Origin: Siniperca chuatsi | Lineage: Eukaryota; Chordata; Actinopteri; Centrarchiformes; Sinipercidae | NCBI RefSeq assembly: GCF_020085105.1 | Contig: NC_058056.1 | Location: forward strand, 17,727,429 to 17,791,428 | DNA length: 64,000 bases | Direction: 5' to 3' | In this document: positions 38,466 through 49,957 of the stretch, piece after piece | Position numbering within the stretch: the first letter of the stretch is position 1 | Layout of the letters: every line of letters begins with the position of its first letter | The notes under the pieces: model-generated | Told to the model about the DNA's origin: nothing | Databases searched by the model: none | Seen by the model: only the letters and a program-made list of their open reading frames with translations | Program-made: the position numbers and the translations under genes

Positions 38466-41400
38466 TTAGAGTCCTTGAAGTTTGCTGTGAACACATAAGA
38501 ACACAACTGATTAGTACGAACATTAGTGATGGTTGAAACTACAGTTATCTGCAGTTAATAACGTGAAGAGAATAGTGAAACTTCAAGAACACATCCCACC
38601 TATCCTCGACAGTTCTGTTGGATGGGTAGTACACCTTAAATGTGAAGCCACTTCTTGGGAATGAGCCCTGTAGAAATAAATTATTGACAAAATGATATTA
38701 GTGACAAATACCACGAGTCCACACTGAGACCATAAGATATAACTTTTTTAACACTTTTATTGTCAAAGGATAAGGTTTCTTCTGTTTCTTACTGGGTTGA
38801 CACAGAGGCAGTCTGTGTTTGTGATGCTGAAGGGGTCATATTTGTCTGCGAAGACAATGACATCAGGGACCGGGTAGACACGCAGGGCGTAGTCGTACGC
38901 CCAGAACACAGGACTGACATACAGAGGCAGTGGAGTCAAGTGACCCTGGGATAGGATGGTCTTAACAAACTGGGGAGAAAGAAAAAACATATTTGCAGCA
39001 ACAACTCATTGCTTAAGGAGCACTTACAGTAGAACGAATAACTAACACTTAAAATACGATGTACAAAAGGCAAATAAAACCTTAGACAACACAACTACTG
39101 ATAACTGAATGTCTGTTTGATGAGATAAATTTCACTTCAAGTATGAGGGTTTGTTCAGAGAAGCTGAAACTCACATGGTTTGGAATGTCGAGATTGTTAT
39201 TGGGCAACCGGACGCAGTTCCTGCACATCTTGTTGACCAGGTCTTCTCTGATGATGACGATCTCCTGGCTGCAGTACTGGATCCTGACAGGAAAATACAT
39301 GGCAGGTCACTTTTTAGTTTCTAAGAACAGAAATACGGCCAAAATGTCAAGAGTCCTCAAAGGCTTACAAACCAAGCCCTTGGACACCAAAACCCTCATC
39401 ACTCTACATAACAAATATTTTGACATTAAATAAATAATAATTAATTAAATAATTAAATTACCTGCATGGGTTAGTAGTGAACACGGAAAATGGCACCCTC
39501 TGTCTGAACTCCTCTGTAATGTGATCTGCCAAGGGAGGCCTAAGGGAAACGTATTTATCCATATTTGCATCCAAACCACTGAACAAAACTCACATAATGC
39601 TGTTAAAAGCTTACCTTGGCAGGATGGTGCCTGGACCAGGGTCTTCAGGGCCAGGAACAAACAAAAAGCGACTACTGCAGGTGTAGGATGAAGATGTTTA
39701 AATCAAACATATTGAAACTTGAATAGTTAAGAATCGAGCAGAGCAGACTCGAGTAACAACTCCATCAGATCCTACCTGCTGTGAATGCTGGGGTATGCAC
39801 ATATAGCATCCGCAAGAGCCTTCAATGACTCTAAAAAGAAAAAAATTAGATTCTGAAATGCTGTCTATTTATCCCTATATTACACACAGAAGTCTTAAAA
39901 TCTACATTAGGTTATGACTGACGAGGACCCAAAAGTCTCACCTTTGAGTGATTTGATCTGTGTTTTTCCATACGGGGCAGAAGAGAAGTTACCACACAAA
40001 ATGAAACAGGTGGGAGGCATCGAAGCATAGCCTGTAAGAAAAAGCAAAGTGAAGCTAAATTTGATAGGTGCCTTATAAAGTGCAGATTCTTGACCTGTAA
40101 AGTCTAAGACTCTGATGCAATACCAGACCTGAGAACATGAGGTTGAGCTTTTCCATCACTTCAACGTTGTCCAGCCACACATCAGAAACAATTACAAACA
40201 TGGCGTCCTCATTCTCCTCCTCCACCTGCTTCAGCTTGGCTGAAGCCTTCACCGAAGTGGTGGATGGACCACCAAAGAAGTTCATATTGCCGTAGTATGC
40301 CCTGGCAATAAAGCAAGGATCACATAGTGAGGGTGCAGGAAGAGTATCTATGGAGCTCATAGATTAATTCGGGATTCACCTGAAGATACTAAAAACTCAG
40401 TTGAAAAACTCACTCACTCAACAAAATATAGTGGTGCTTGTGGACCCTGTCAGTGACTTACTGTTCTTTCATATGAAGCTGTTTCCTTTAAATAACATTT
40501 CTACAAGAGTTAAGTATCCTGTAAAAAGGTAACTTAATGCTAAATTTAAACCTGAAATGCATAATATTTTTAATTAATATATCATACTGTGGTTGGAGAC
40601 AGTCTCCATACTCTGCTATTGAGAAATGTTGATCATGTTTGTCAGTTTGTGCCTGTCTGGTTCAAATGGCAAAGATGTCTGACTTCATCACTTAAGCAAA
40701 TATTTGGCAATGACATTTTCGCTGCATAGCAGCAACGTGAAACGACGTGTCCCAGATGTGACACTGGTTTCTCCTTCACCTTTGCTGTAATTTTAACATT
40801 TGAAAAGCTACAGACTTACCCCAATATCTAATGTCAGGTTGCACATATCACTACACTGACAGCTCACTACTTTAACTTGCAATCAAAGTTTGTCTGAACA
40901 CTTTCCTTTCAATCCACTGACCTTGTGGTTGATGACGACTCTGTTGGTGGAAACCCGAAGCCATTGACGTGGAACACTGAGTCATCGTACCAACCTAAAG
41001 GACAAAGGGCAAAAATTTACTTCTAATAATGTATGTAATAATACCTTTTATTGTTTTAATCTTATTGCATATTTGTCTCTTTACTGTTATCTTACCCTCT
41101 GCCAGTACAAAGCAGGATTCTGTGTACAGGCCATTATGAAACTGGTGAGAATCCAGTCAAGGAATACATCTATTTTAAAAGCAACAAAATATTATAATAT
41201 AAAGTAGTTTTTGTTGACAAGCTCCAACAAATGTATATGACATATGGTATATATAAACATATAAAAGGATATTGCTTTGGACATGTCCAGCTGTACTGTT
41301 CCACTTGGGTCTTCTAGGTAAAATTTGCCCTTAAAAAAATTAAGAAAGGTTTCAAAAACTAGATGGAAATATACACTGTACTGAAAAACAGACCAACAAC

Positions 41401-43756
41401 TTTTCATCACTAACTCACCTCTTTCAGTTGTGTGACCATCCCTAGTACAATCACCTCTCCCAGTTTAGCTGTGCTACCAAGCAGTGCTTCAATTGTCTTT
41501 AGCTAGAAAAGACAAATCACAAAACAAAGAAGATAAAACGAACTGTTAGTCAAATACAAAACAGTACTATGTGTTTCATTTTCAATCTCCAACTATTAAA
41601 GCAGCTCAATACTGATGAGTGTTATGTCTCAAGTAAAAAAAATACCTTGGTGGTCATTAGATTTGTTACCTGAAATTTGTTTTGACCCTCTTCAACGGCA
41701 GCTCCTATTGCAGGTGGGGTGAAGAGCTCATGCCGATGAGTACGCTACAAAAAACATGTCTGTATAAATACAACATGCAAGCTACATATACTGGAAATTG
41801 CAGTAAAGAGAGTGGGTCAGTTCCCCAGTCTGAAAATTCAATAATGAACAGAGTTCACTGACCTGTTGTAAGATGGTGTAACGCTCCCTGAAGAGTTCAG
41901 CTTTGTCTTTGGCCAAACCACACAGACTGGGGGCTGGATGGCTCGTCATACTAATGCTGAAAAAAAAAAAAAGGGGGAGCCAAAACAATACCTTTAAAAA
42001 CTTTGCCTGCAAGCAACAGTAGAATTGCAGGTATTACAGTACATGTGTAGTGTATAAAAGTAGTATAGTGTATATAAGTGTATAAACTAGGCCTAACACC
42101 AGCAGCAAAAAAAACATGAACGAGAAGGAAACCGTCCCTTTACTCACGGTACAAATTTCTTCCGCTCCACACTGTAAATGTATCTGGGCACATCAAAGGC
42201 TCCAATGATGTTGAAAACATTATCTCTGGAAGAGAGTTAAACTGTTATTAGTAAGATTTTCTACAGGACAATAAATCTGATAACACTGGATATTAATGCA
42301 TACTACTGTCTCATATTTCACTAAATAACTTGTGTCATGATTAAATATCATGAAGATAAATATCATTAAAAAGATCAAGTCAAAAGTTAACTTGGGTTAA
42401 CCTTAAAACTAATATGGCAATGGACTTATTCTTATTATAAATGAATCGATTCATCATTTTAGTCATTTATCAATACAATTACAAAACATTTGCTGTGCAT
42501 GTTATTACAAATGTTTAGTGCTGGTAGTGCCCAAAAACTTGCAAGGAGCATCTGTCAATATTTTAAACATTTTATTGACTAAATGAGTAATTGGTTAATC
42601 AAAATAATACAAAAAAAACACTTACATGGTTTCATCACAAGACTGAGTGCAATCCTGTACAGCACTTTCCACCACAGAGAGCTCTATCATACTAGAGGAC
42701 ACTGTTGAAAAACACAACCTTTACACATTAAGTGCTGCACACAGCAGATTATGCACTAAACACACTGTGATCTGTAGTGACTGGTAGTACTCTACTTACA
42801 CGGTTGCTTTTCCACTGCATCCAGGACCCTTTCAATAACATCATCCAGTTCAGAGGGATTGACGGACTCCAGCACCTCCACAAGGTATCTGCTGGCTTCA
42901 CTGGAGCACAAAACAACAAGAAAACTTGCATATGTTGTTGTTTCTGTTTCTTTCTCTTGACTGCTGGTAGAAAACGCTAAATTTCCTCAAGAAAATGTAT
43001 GTGTGCTTGCTTCAATTGAAACATTTCACTGGAAACATTTGAAACTTTGCAAATTTCTTAACATTTTGTTTATTTTTGGAGCTTTATAAACAATATAAAC
43101 AGGTTGAAATGTTTTAATAGTATTTATTTTTGCTTGTTAAGATATTATACAATAGTTGCAATTGAAGATGGAGCACTTAAGGAGTTGAAGAGTCAGTTGA
43201 AACACCGAAAGGATTTGAAGTGTCACCTTAAGTCTAAGCATTGAAAGGAGTTGAGGTGTCAGATGAAGTGTATGTGATGAAAGCAGTTGAGGTTCCCCTG
43301 CAACCAGGTGATGTTTCAGTTAAAGTGCTAAAAATAGTAATAGTGGGTTAAAGTTGAATATGCTGCAAGCATTTAAGCAAAGAGTGCAAGATTAAAAGCA
43401 GTTGAAATATTAGTTGAATTGTAAAAGCAGAGAGCTAAGTTGTTTAGTTGTTGTTAAGTGTAAGGCGATAAAAGGTACCACGGGGTACAAAAAAATTAAG
43501 AAAACATGAAAATCTACACAAACCACAGCCTGCACCATGTTATTATTGCTTAGCCTATTTCGTCCGCGTCCAGTGTCTCGAGGTGACACATGTATTGTAT
43601 TAGCTCAATTGCAGCACGAATGGCAACGTTACAACATTAGCAAAAAAATAAAATAACAACGTTTAACCATTATTAAAATACATACGGCCGTAGTATAAGT
43701 CCCCGCATCTTGAAACCACTGGACACTTTCGTCTTTATTTTGCGAACAACATCCAT
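38466..43756 (-). CDS. POLE2: POLE2, DNA polymerase epsilon B subunit
   Basis: Non-catalytic B subunit of the leading-strand replicative polymerase. Nineteen coding exons: 43686-43756, 42800-42900, 42626-42701, 42148-42225, 41863-41956, 41670-41744, 41419-41502, 41273-41329, 41096-41144, 40922-40994, 40129-40301, 39942-40031, 39776-39830, 39615-39674, 39462-39539, 39175-39283, 38793-38969, 38600-38667 and 38466-38484. They give 528 residues (human 527). Matches include [75 protein letters not shown] and [18 protein letters not shown]. The product has the OB-fold then the inactivated calcineurin-like phosphoesterase fold of B subunits. The last coding exon is 19 bases and encodes the final KLQGL. 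One intron (41145-41272) is AT-AC. The promoter has an E2F-like site near 43780, in keeping with S-phase expression. Confidence 0.96.
41145..41272 (-). other. POLE2: Probable U12-type AT-AC intron in POLE2
   Basis: On the minus strand the intron starts ATATCCTTTT at 41272, the U12 5' splice consensus. It carries TTCCTTGAC at 41164-41156, a match to the U12 branch-site consensus, and ends AC at 41146-41145, 12 bases after the branch A. No usable GT donor is present. Using AT-AC borders gives ...[12 protein letters not shown], matching human SKAQFHSGLYTE. The GT-AG reading would lose the glutamine. Confidence 0.88.
43150..43450. repeat. Degenerate AGTTGA-rich tandem repeat in POLE2 intron 1
   Basis: Loose repetition of GAGTTGA, AGTGTCA and AAAGCAGTTGA at intervals of roughly 30-45 bases. 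It looks like an old minisatellite. The unit is too diverged to define by eye. Confidence 0.5.
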
Positions 43757-44350
43757 GGTTGTTACTGTCCAACTCAAGACTTGGCGCTAAATGTCAACTT
43801 CCGTATGTGTTGCATCACTTCCGCTGAGGAAACCCGCACAAAAATAAAGAAAAGCTGCACTGACCCAAACAATTTTTTTACAATCCATAACATTTTTAGC
43901 TTAAATTACTTGACCCCTTAAGCCTTTTCGTTTCCTCCTAAATGTTATTTTTGTCCTTAGGAGCTTCCTACCCGCATTATCCTTGTACCTAATGTAATGT
44001 AATGTAATGCCCTAGCACTATTTTCCAAGTTTTATTCTTATAAATGCATACATGTTTCTGTATTTTGAGTTTATATTTGCTTTCAATAAAGTTAACAAAT
44101 ATTATTATTATTATCATTATTATTGTTATTATTTACTTAGCGTATTGTATAGGAATAGCAACAATAACTTTCAGCTGCCAACCCTGGTCGTTTAAGGGGA
44201 TTTTATTTTGATAAGAAAAGAAGACCGGAAGTTATTTAAACATTTTCTGGTTGTTTTGACACAGGTAGGATGTCAGAGAAGGTGCATTCCGGTGTTTATT
44301 TCATGTGTAGGCTGCACGATGTTATAGATTTAACAACACGACAAAGACCA
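43757..44350. promoter_or_regulatory. Divergent promoter region, POLE2 (-) and duplicated KLHDC1 5' end (+)
   Basis: CTTGGCGC at 43780-43787 differs from the E2F consensus by one base, 24 bases upstream of the POLE2 start. The sequence 44198-44365 is the older or sister copy of the KLHDC1 5' region at about 45968-46150 (shared GATTTTATTTTGA, GGAAGTT and GTGTACTGTAGCC). Confidence 0.55.
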
Positions 44351-45780
44351 AGTAAGTGTACTGTAGCCCGTGAATAGTTTTTATTTAAAAAAAAAAACTA
44401 TTTAGTCGTGTTTTGGTGAATTTTTGTGTTTTGAAACATGCCTGCTCTTTTACATATTTTGATAAACATTCAATTGCCAGTTTACTAGGTACACAAAGCT
44501 AAATTTAACCCAGTCTTAACACAGCCCTGAAATAAATCCGACCTTCATGAAGGTTATAATGTTCAATTTTTGTTGAAACTCTTTTGGAGAGGTGTTGATT
44601 CAACTGTATGATCTTTTTGGAGGATGTAGTGATGTTCTCAGTATAACACAATACAATTCAGCAGCACCACAAACCACATCCTTCAACAAAACTGAACATT
44701 GTAGCCTTCATGAAGGTAGGATTTATTGCAGGGCTGCATTAGTTTTAAATAGGTGTGGTTTAAATAGGTGTACCTAATAAACTGGCAACTAACAAACATG
44801 TTGTATTCTCTACAGTCAGTTGCTGGCGAAGACCTCTATCTACCCAGGGATGAAATCTGGGTGTATGACTTAGAGTGAGGTGTATGGTAAGAATAATGAA
44901 TGAGTTTAAATTCAAAATAGACATGCTTGTGGTCAAAACAAAGAAGAGAAAGGTGTGTGTTTTTCTCATCTCTCTCTATTTCTGGTGATTTTCATTCTTT
45001 TCTGACAAAATAAGACGGTGTAGTCCCTCATTTTCTGACAAAGTTGCACTTTATTTGCAATGATATGTACTTGCTCTGAACTGTCTTGTTGTTGCTGCAA
45101 GCTATGTCATTAGTGGCCTTGAGTTGTTTAACCCATTTTTACTTATTCTGAAGGAAACTGTTCAACATGGCAGTGGAAGTGCCGCCTAACATGTCTGGGA
45201 TCTGCGGCTGCTCCCTGAATGGACACATGTACATATTTGGAGGTTATGGTGACAGTGGAAAGACCAATCAGGTGAGACTGACATTAGTGATCACACTGAC
45301 ACGTGATCACATATACTACATGGCTTTGGTAAACGTGACAGATTTAATGGTGTGGGCACACTGCTCCATCACTGAATGGATTTGTTTTAAAAAAGTTGTA
45401 CTGAGCAGCAAGGATGGCACCATAAAAATATCTCATAATCTCATGTCTGTAGCAATTGTGTAATCCCACTCTTGACAACGAGCTAACGAGACAAAAATCT
45501 CTTACAGTATTGTCACACTTTTAATTCTCAGAGCATGGTACATAAGACAAAGGTTAGTTTGTGATGTGCACTAGAGATCTTTGTTGCATGTTTCCAACCC
45601 CCTGTTTGTCTCAACTGGCACCTATCAAACAAAGGCAAAATACCAAAAAACAAAGCAAAACAACAAATACTGATAATTAATTTTTATTCAATATTTCCCA
45701 GGATCATCTACCAGGATGAGTGACATGCACTGCCTGGACCTTGAATCATGAACGTGGTCAGAAATGTATGTATGTTTTTG
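44198..45780 (+). pseudogene. KLHDC1: Partial, decayed tandem duplicate of KLHDC1
   Basis: Copies of the KLHDC1 5' region (44198-44365), exon 2 (44816-44886, same 71-base length), exon 3 (45154-45271, same 118-base length) and a fused exon (45702-45765). The fused exon joins the first 10 or so bases of exon 5 to exon 8, so exons 5-8 were collapsed by a deletion. Exon 1, exon 4 and exons 9-13 are missing. Exon 2 has an in-frame TGA in place of the Arg codon (LE-stop-GVW) and the fused exon has TGA where KLHDC1 has Trp (ES-stop-TW). Splice sites at exons 2 and 3 are still intact. A MITE lies where exon 1 would be. This cannot encode a Kelch protein. Confidence 0.88.
44474..44788. mobile_element. 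MITE with long terminal inverted repeats
   Basis: Ends TTGCCAGTTTACTAGGTACA and its inverse TGTACCTAATAAACTGGCAA. A second inverted block inside (CAGCCCTGAAATAAATCC / GGATTTATTGCAGGGCTG and CCTTCATGAAGG) extends the arms to over 100 bases. It has no transposase. The inverted termini are a common fish type. It sits in the KLHDC1 pseudogene. Target-site duplication is not clear. Confidence 0.82.
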
Positions 45781-46508
45781 GGTGGGAGGAGGGGGACTTT
45801 TTATTTCACTTTTCATTTTACAGAAAAAAACATTCCCTGACATAGGACCTCATAACTTAAATAAAGAAATACAGTAGAGCAAGGTCTGTTACATAGGAAC
45901 ATAAAAATGGCAATTTATTGGCATTTAATGGTTTATTTCATAATGGGTTATTGATTAAGACAACACATGGTCTCCATGTAGTGGATTTTATTTTGACAAG
46001 AGAAAGGGACAGGAAGTTGTATTTTATTTTGTAGCTATTGTGACACAGCTAATGGGACAGGACGAGCCATTTTTTCCTGCTATGTTTTTGGTGTTCATAA
46101 CATGAGAAAAAACTATACGACAACTGAAAGTGTACTGTAGCCTGTGAGTATGTTTAAAGGTGTTTTTATTGACACATTTGTTTAAAATATTTCCATATTG
46201 TGGACACCGTTTGTTATTCGTTTTACCTGCCACTATGTAACGTTAGCCCTCCCAGTAACGTTACGTAGACTTCCAGTTTTGTACAAATACCATATAATTC
46301 ACAGTTAAAAAAAAATCGTAAATCGATAACAACACGAGGATATTGAAAGCCTGTTTGTGACAGCTCGCATTTATGTGTTACTTCCCTTATTATAAACCTT
46401 ATTATTATAACTGCAGCTGAGAAGGTAGCCTAGGTGACACTTTTAGACAGATTTCATAATTTTAGGCTCAAAGGCAGCTGCTTGCTTTTCTATTTACAGC
46501 AGCCAGTC

Positions 46509-49500
46509 ATGGATTCCGCATTTGAGAGGCACTGCTCGGAGCTGGTGGCCCGGGAGAGGAGCGGACACACGGCTGTGGTGGAGGAAAACCTGCTGTATGT
46601 GTGGGGAGGTTACATGGTGAGAAAAACAAGCAAACAAACCTCCCAAAGCGAATTTAACGTGTTAACCAGTTTTCTTAAGACCAGTTTGCTTAAGTAGCTA
46701 CTAGCTAAAGTAATCTTGAGGTATTTGTACTGGCTTTTTATTTTTTTACTTTACCGATTTAAAATTTTACTGCTAAACACATGATGAGCTTGTGAAATAT
46801 GATCCATGGTTACAGATAAAACTACCAAAAAGTACATAAACCGACCAGCATTAAGATGTTGCTTCCATGTTAGTGCATTACTAATAATACATCAGTACTA
46901 ATACAGTAACAGAATATATTATACTTTAACACTGTAATGTACGGACCCCCCTAAAGGTCACAGCGAGAATTTTTTCAGCAAGGACTGGCTCAAATAGTGG
47001 CAGCGGCAGCTAGCCGTGGCTGTTTGTGGCACCTGCCGCTGACCTAATGCTGTTTGTGGCACCTGCCACTGACCTAATGCTGTTTGTGGTACCTGCCACT
47101 GACCTAATGCTGTTTGTGGTACCTTCCAATACAAATAGACATATAGGTCAGGAGGAATGGAAGAAGAAAAGTATTGTGAGGGAACACAACATATTGCAAG
47201 GATATTGCGTGAGAATGCAAAAGTTGTCCTCAAAAAAATTCTTGCTGTGACCTTTAGGGGGCTCCGTAGTAATGAGCCATTGTGCATAACAAGCACTTTC
47301 AGTTTTCAGATACTTTACATTCAGCAGACAATACTTTGATACTCTGATGTTTTAAATGTAGAACTTTTACTTACTTACAGAGTATTTATACAATGTGGTA
47401 TTTCTACTTTTACCTAAGTAAAGGATGTGACTACTTCTTCCACCACCGTTTACACAGCACCAATACACACACACTATGAAAAATTTATAACAAATATGTA
47501 CATAAATAAACTAAACTGAGCAAACCATCAGTCCGCATGCTAGTATGCTTTAGATTATTTTTAAAACTATGTTTGAAATTGTGTAAAAAATCGGCCAAAA
47601 ATTTATTTGAATATAATTATAAAAGTATTGCTGGCTTTCGGAAACTTACCTGAAAAGTTTCGATTGACAGAATGAACACATTTTCAGAATTTTACTAACA
47701 TGCTTTTGCATTGGACATAATTGTTTTCTTTAAGATTAATGATATCTTTCCATAGCAGTGACAGACTCTAGATTTATAGAAACTAGACATATTTATTTCA
47801 TAGTAATAGACATGTTGTATTCTCTACAGTCGATTGCTGATGATGAAGTTTTCCTACCCAATGATGAAATCTGGGTATATGACTTAGAACGAGGTGTATG
47901 GTAAGAAAATAATATATAAATTTCAAATATGCTTGTTTGTGGTCAAAACAAATAAATGGTAGTGCATGTTTTCCCATAATATTCACACATTCTTTCTTAA
48001 TTTCTCTTCCGCTTTCTTTCTTACGTTTTTGACACAGTCCAGTCATGTCACATCCATCCAGTGTTTGGATTGATAAGCACTTCCCTGGAGCTTTCTGCTG
48101 TCTTGTCGTTGTTGTAAAATGTGTCATGACATAAGTAAATGTGAGTAGTTTATCCACATTCTTTTAAAACTTTCTTTTGAAGGGAAGTGTTTCACATGAC
48201 AGGGGAAGTCCCTCCCTCTATGTCTGGGACCTGCGGCTGCTTCCTGAACAGACACATGTATATATTTGGAGGTTGTGATGACAATGGACAGACCAATCAG
48301 GTGAGGCTGATAACTGAAGCTCCATACCGTTCATGACACCTTAATTATGGTTTACTTCACATAAACTACATATTTTTCTAATTTATTTTCATGTGGTCAA
48401 ATAACTATGAACATTCCAATTTTTAAACACCAAAATATGTGTAAAATCTCCTGTAAGGGTGTGGGCACACTGATCCTGAGGAGTTTTTGTTGTTTGTCTC
48501 TGTTTTTTTAATAAAATGTCACCCTGGCAGCAACAAAAAATACCTCCTCAGATCTACTGGCCAAGCGAATGCTGACAATTCTGAAACATTTCCACCAATT
48601 GCAAAAAATTTTACCTCTCTACATTTTTCTGCCCATCAAAATGGACTCTGACAAAGGCAGATGCATCAGCAGCCACGTACAAAAAAATGGACATTCCTCA
48701 TGAAAAACAACTAACAAATATGAATGAATGGACACAATGGATCAGTGTGAACACACCCAAAGTTCACAGCTTAGACTGAGCAAAGTTGACATGAAGAAGT
48801 GATCAGTGTTTGACTTCAAACAGATCTATTGTGTCAACCTGACAGACGGTAAATACATGTGGAGGAAGATCATGCATCAGATTGGTTCTGCTCCCTCACC
48901 TCGAGACAAACTGTCCTGCTGGGTTCATAATGGAAGGTACGCACCATGAATATGTGAATTTTAAAGGTCCAGTGTGTAACATTTAGGAGGAGCTATTGGC
49001 AGGAATGGAATATAATATTCGTAAGTATGTGTTCGTTAGTGTATAATCACCTGAAAATAAGAATCGTTGTGTTTTCATCAGAATTAGAATCAGAAATACT
49101 TTATTGATCCCCGGAAACTCTTTGTTACAGTAGCTCGCCTTTACGTCAGTGCACACAGGAGAAAGTACTAGCAAACAATATGATACACTATAAAAACAGG
49201 TCAGAAAATAAATTAAGTATCAGGTGGGTATAAGTATAAGATAAACTAAGTGTGAAGTACCAAGTGGGTTTACCGGTTGATGATGATAGTACAGTATAAT
49301 AATACAATGTAATAAAATAAGTAATAAGCAGAGGTGCACGTACTGTCGAGAGTAATAGAGGTATATAATATCAATAACAATAAATAAGAAAAACTAACAT
49401 GGGAAAACTAATATTGCACGGGAGAATTACCTTAGAATAAGCCGTTTATATCTACAGAGGGAGCAGTCCCCTTCCAGAGGCCACCATCTTGCGATGAAAT

Positions 49501-49926
49501 TGCAGTTTGCAACCATTTGAATACCGCTCATCTCACCCTCCCATTCCGAGCTTGTAGGAGAAACTGCGGTGGCTGCAAGACTTGCTAAAAATGCAAAAGG
49601 CCCAATCTAGAGCCAGTGATTGGTTTGTCCGTGCTGGGCTACTGTAGAAATATGGGAGTGCAACATTTATTTTAAGGACCTTTTAATGGGTATGTTTAGT
49701 GTGTGCTATGAATTTGATTTCCATATCCTTTCTCCATGTTTTTTACTTGAAAACCTATTTTTTCCATCTGTGGGTTTATTTTGACAAAGGAAAAGGAGAG
49801 GCTGTTCACACACTGAAATTTTCAAGCTGTTTGCCTGACGAAGACCTTGCAGGTTGAAACGTTGCACTAATAATATTTTGATATAATATTTTGATGTCTT
49901 AAATAAAATAAAATATATATATATAT

Positions 49927-49957
<31 letters not shown>

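Noticed and set aside
47021-47127. CRISPR-like 30-base repeats
   Set aside because: Units are directly adjacent with no spacers, inside a eukaryotic transposon.
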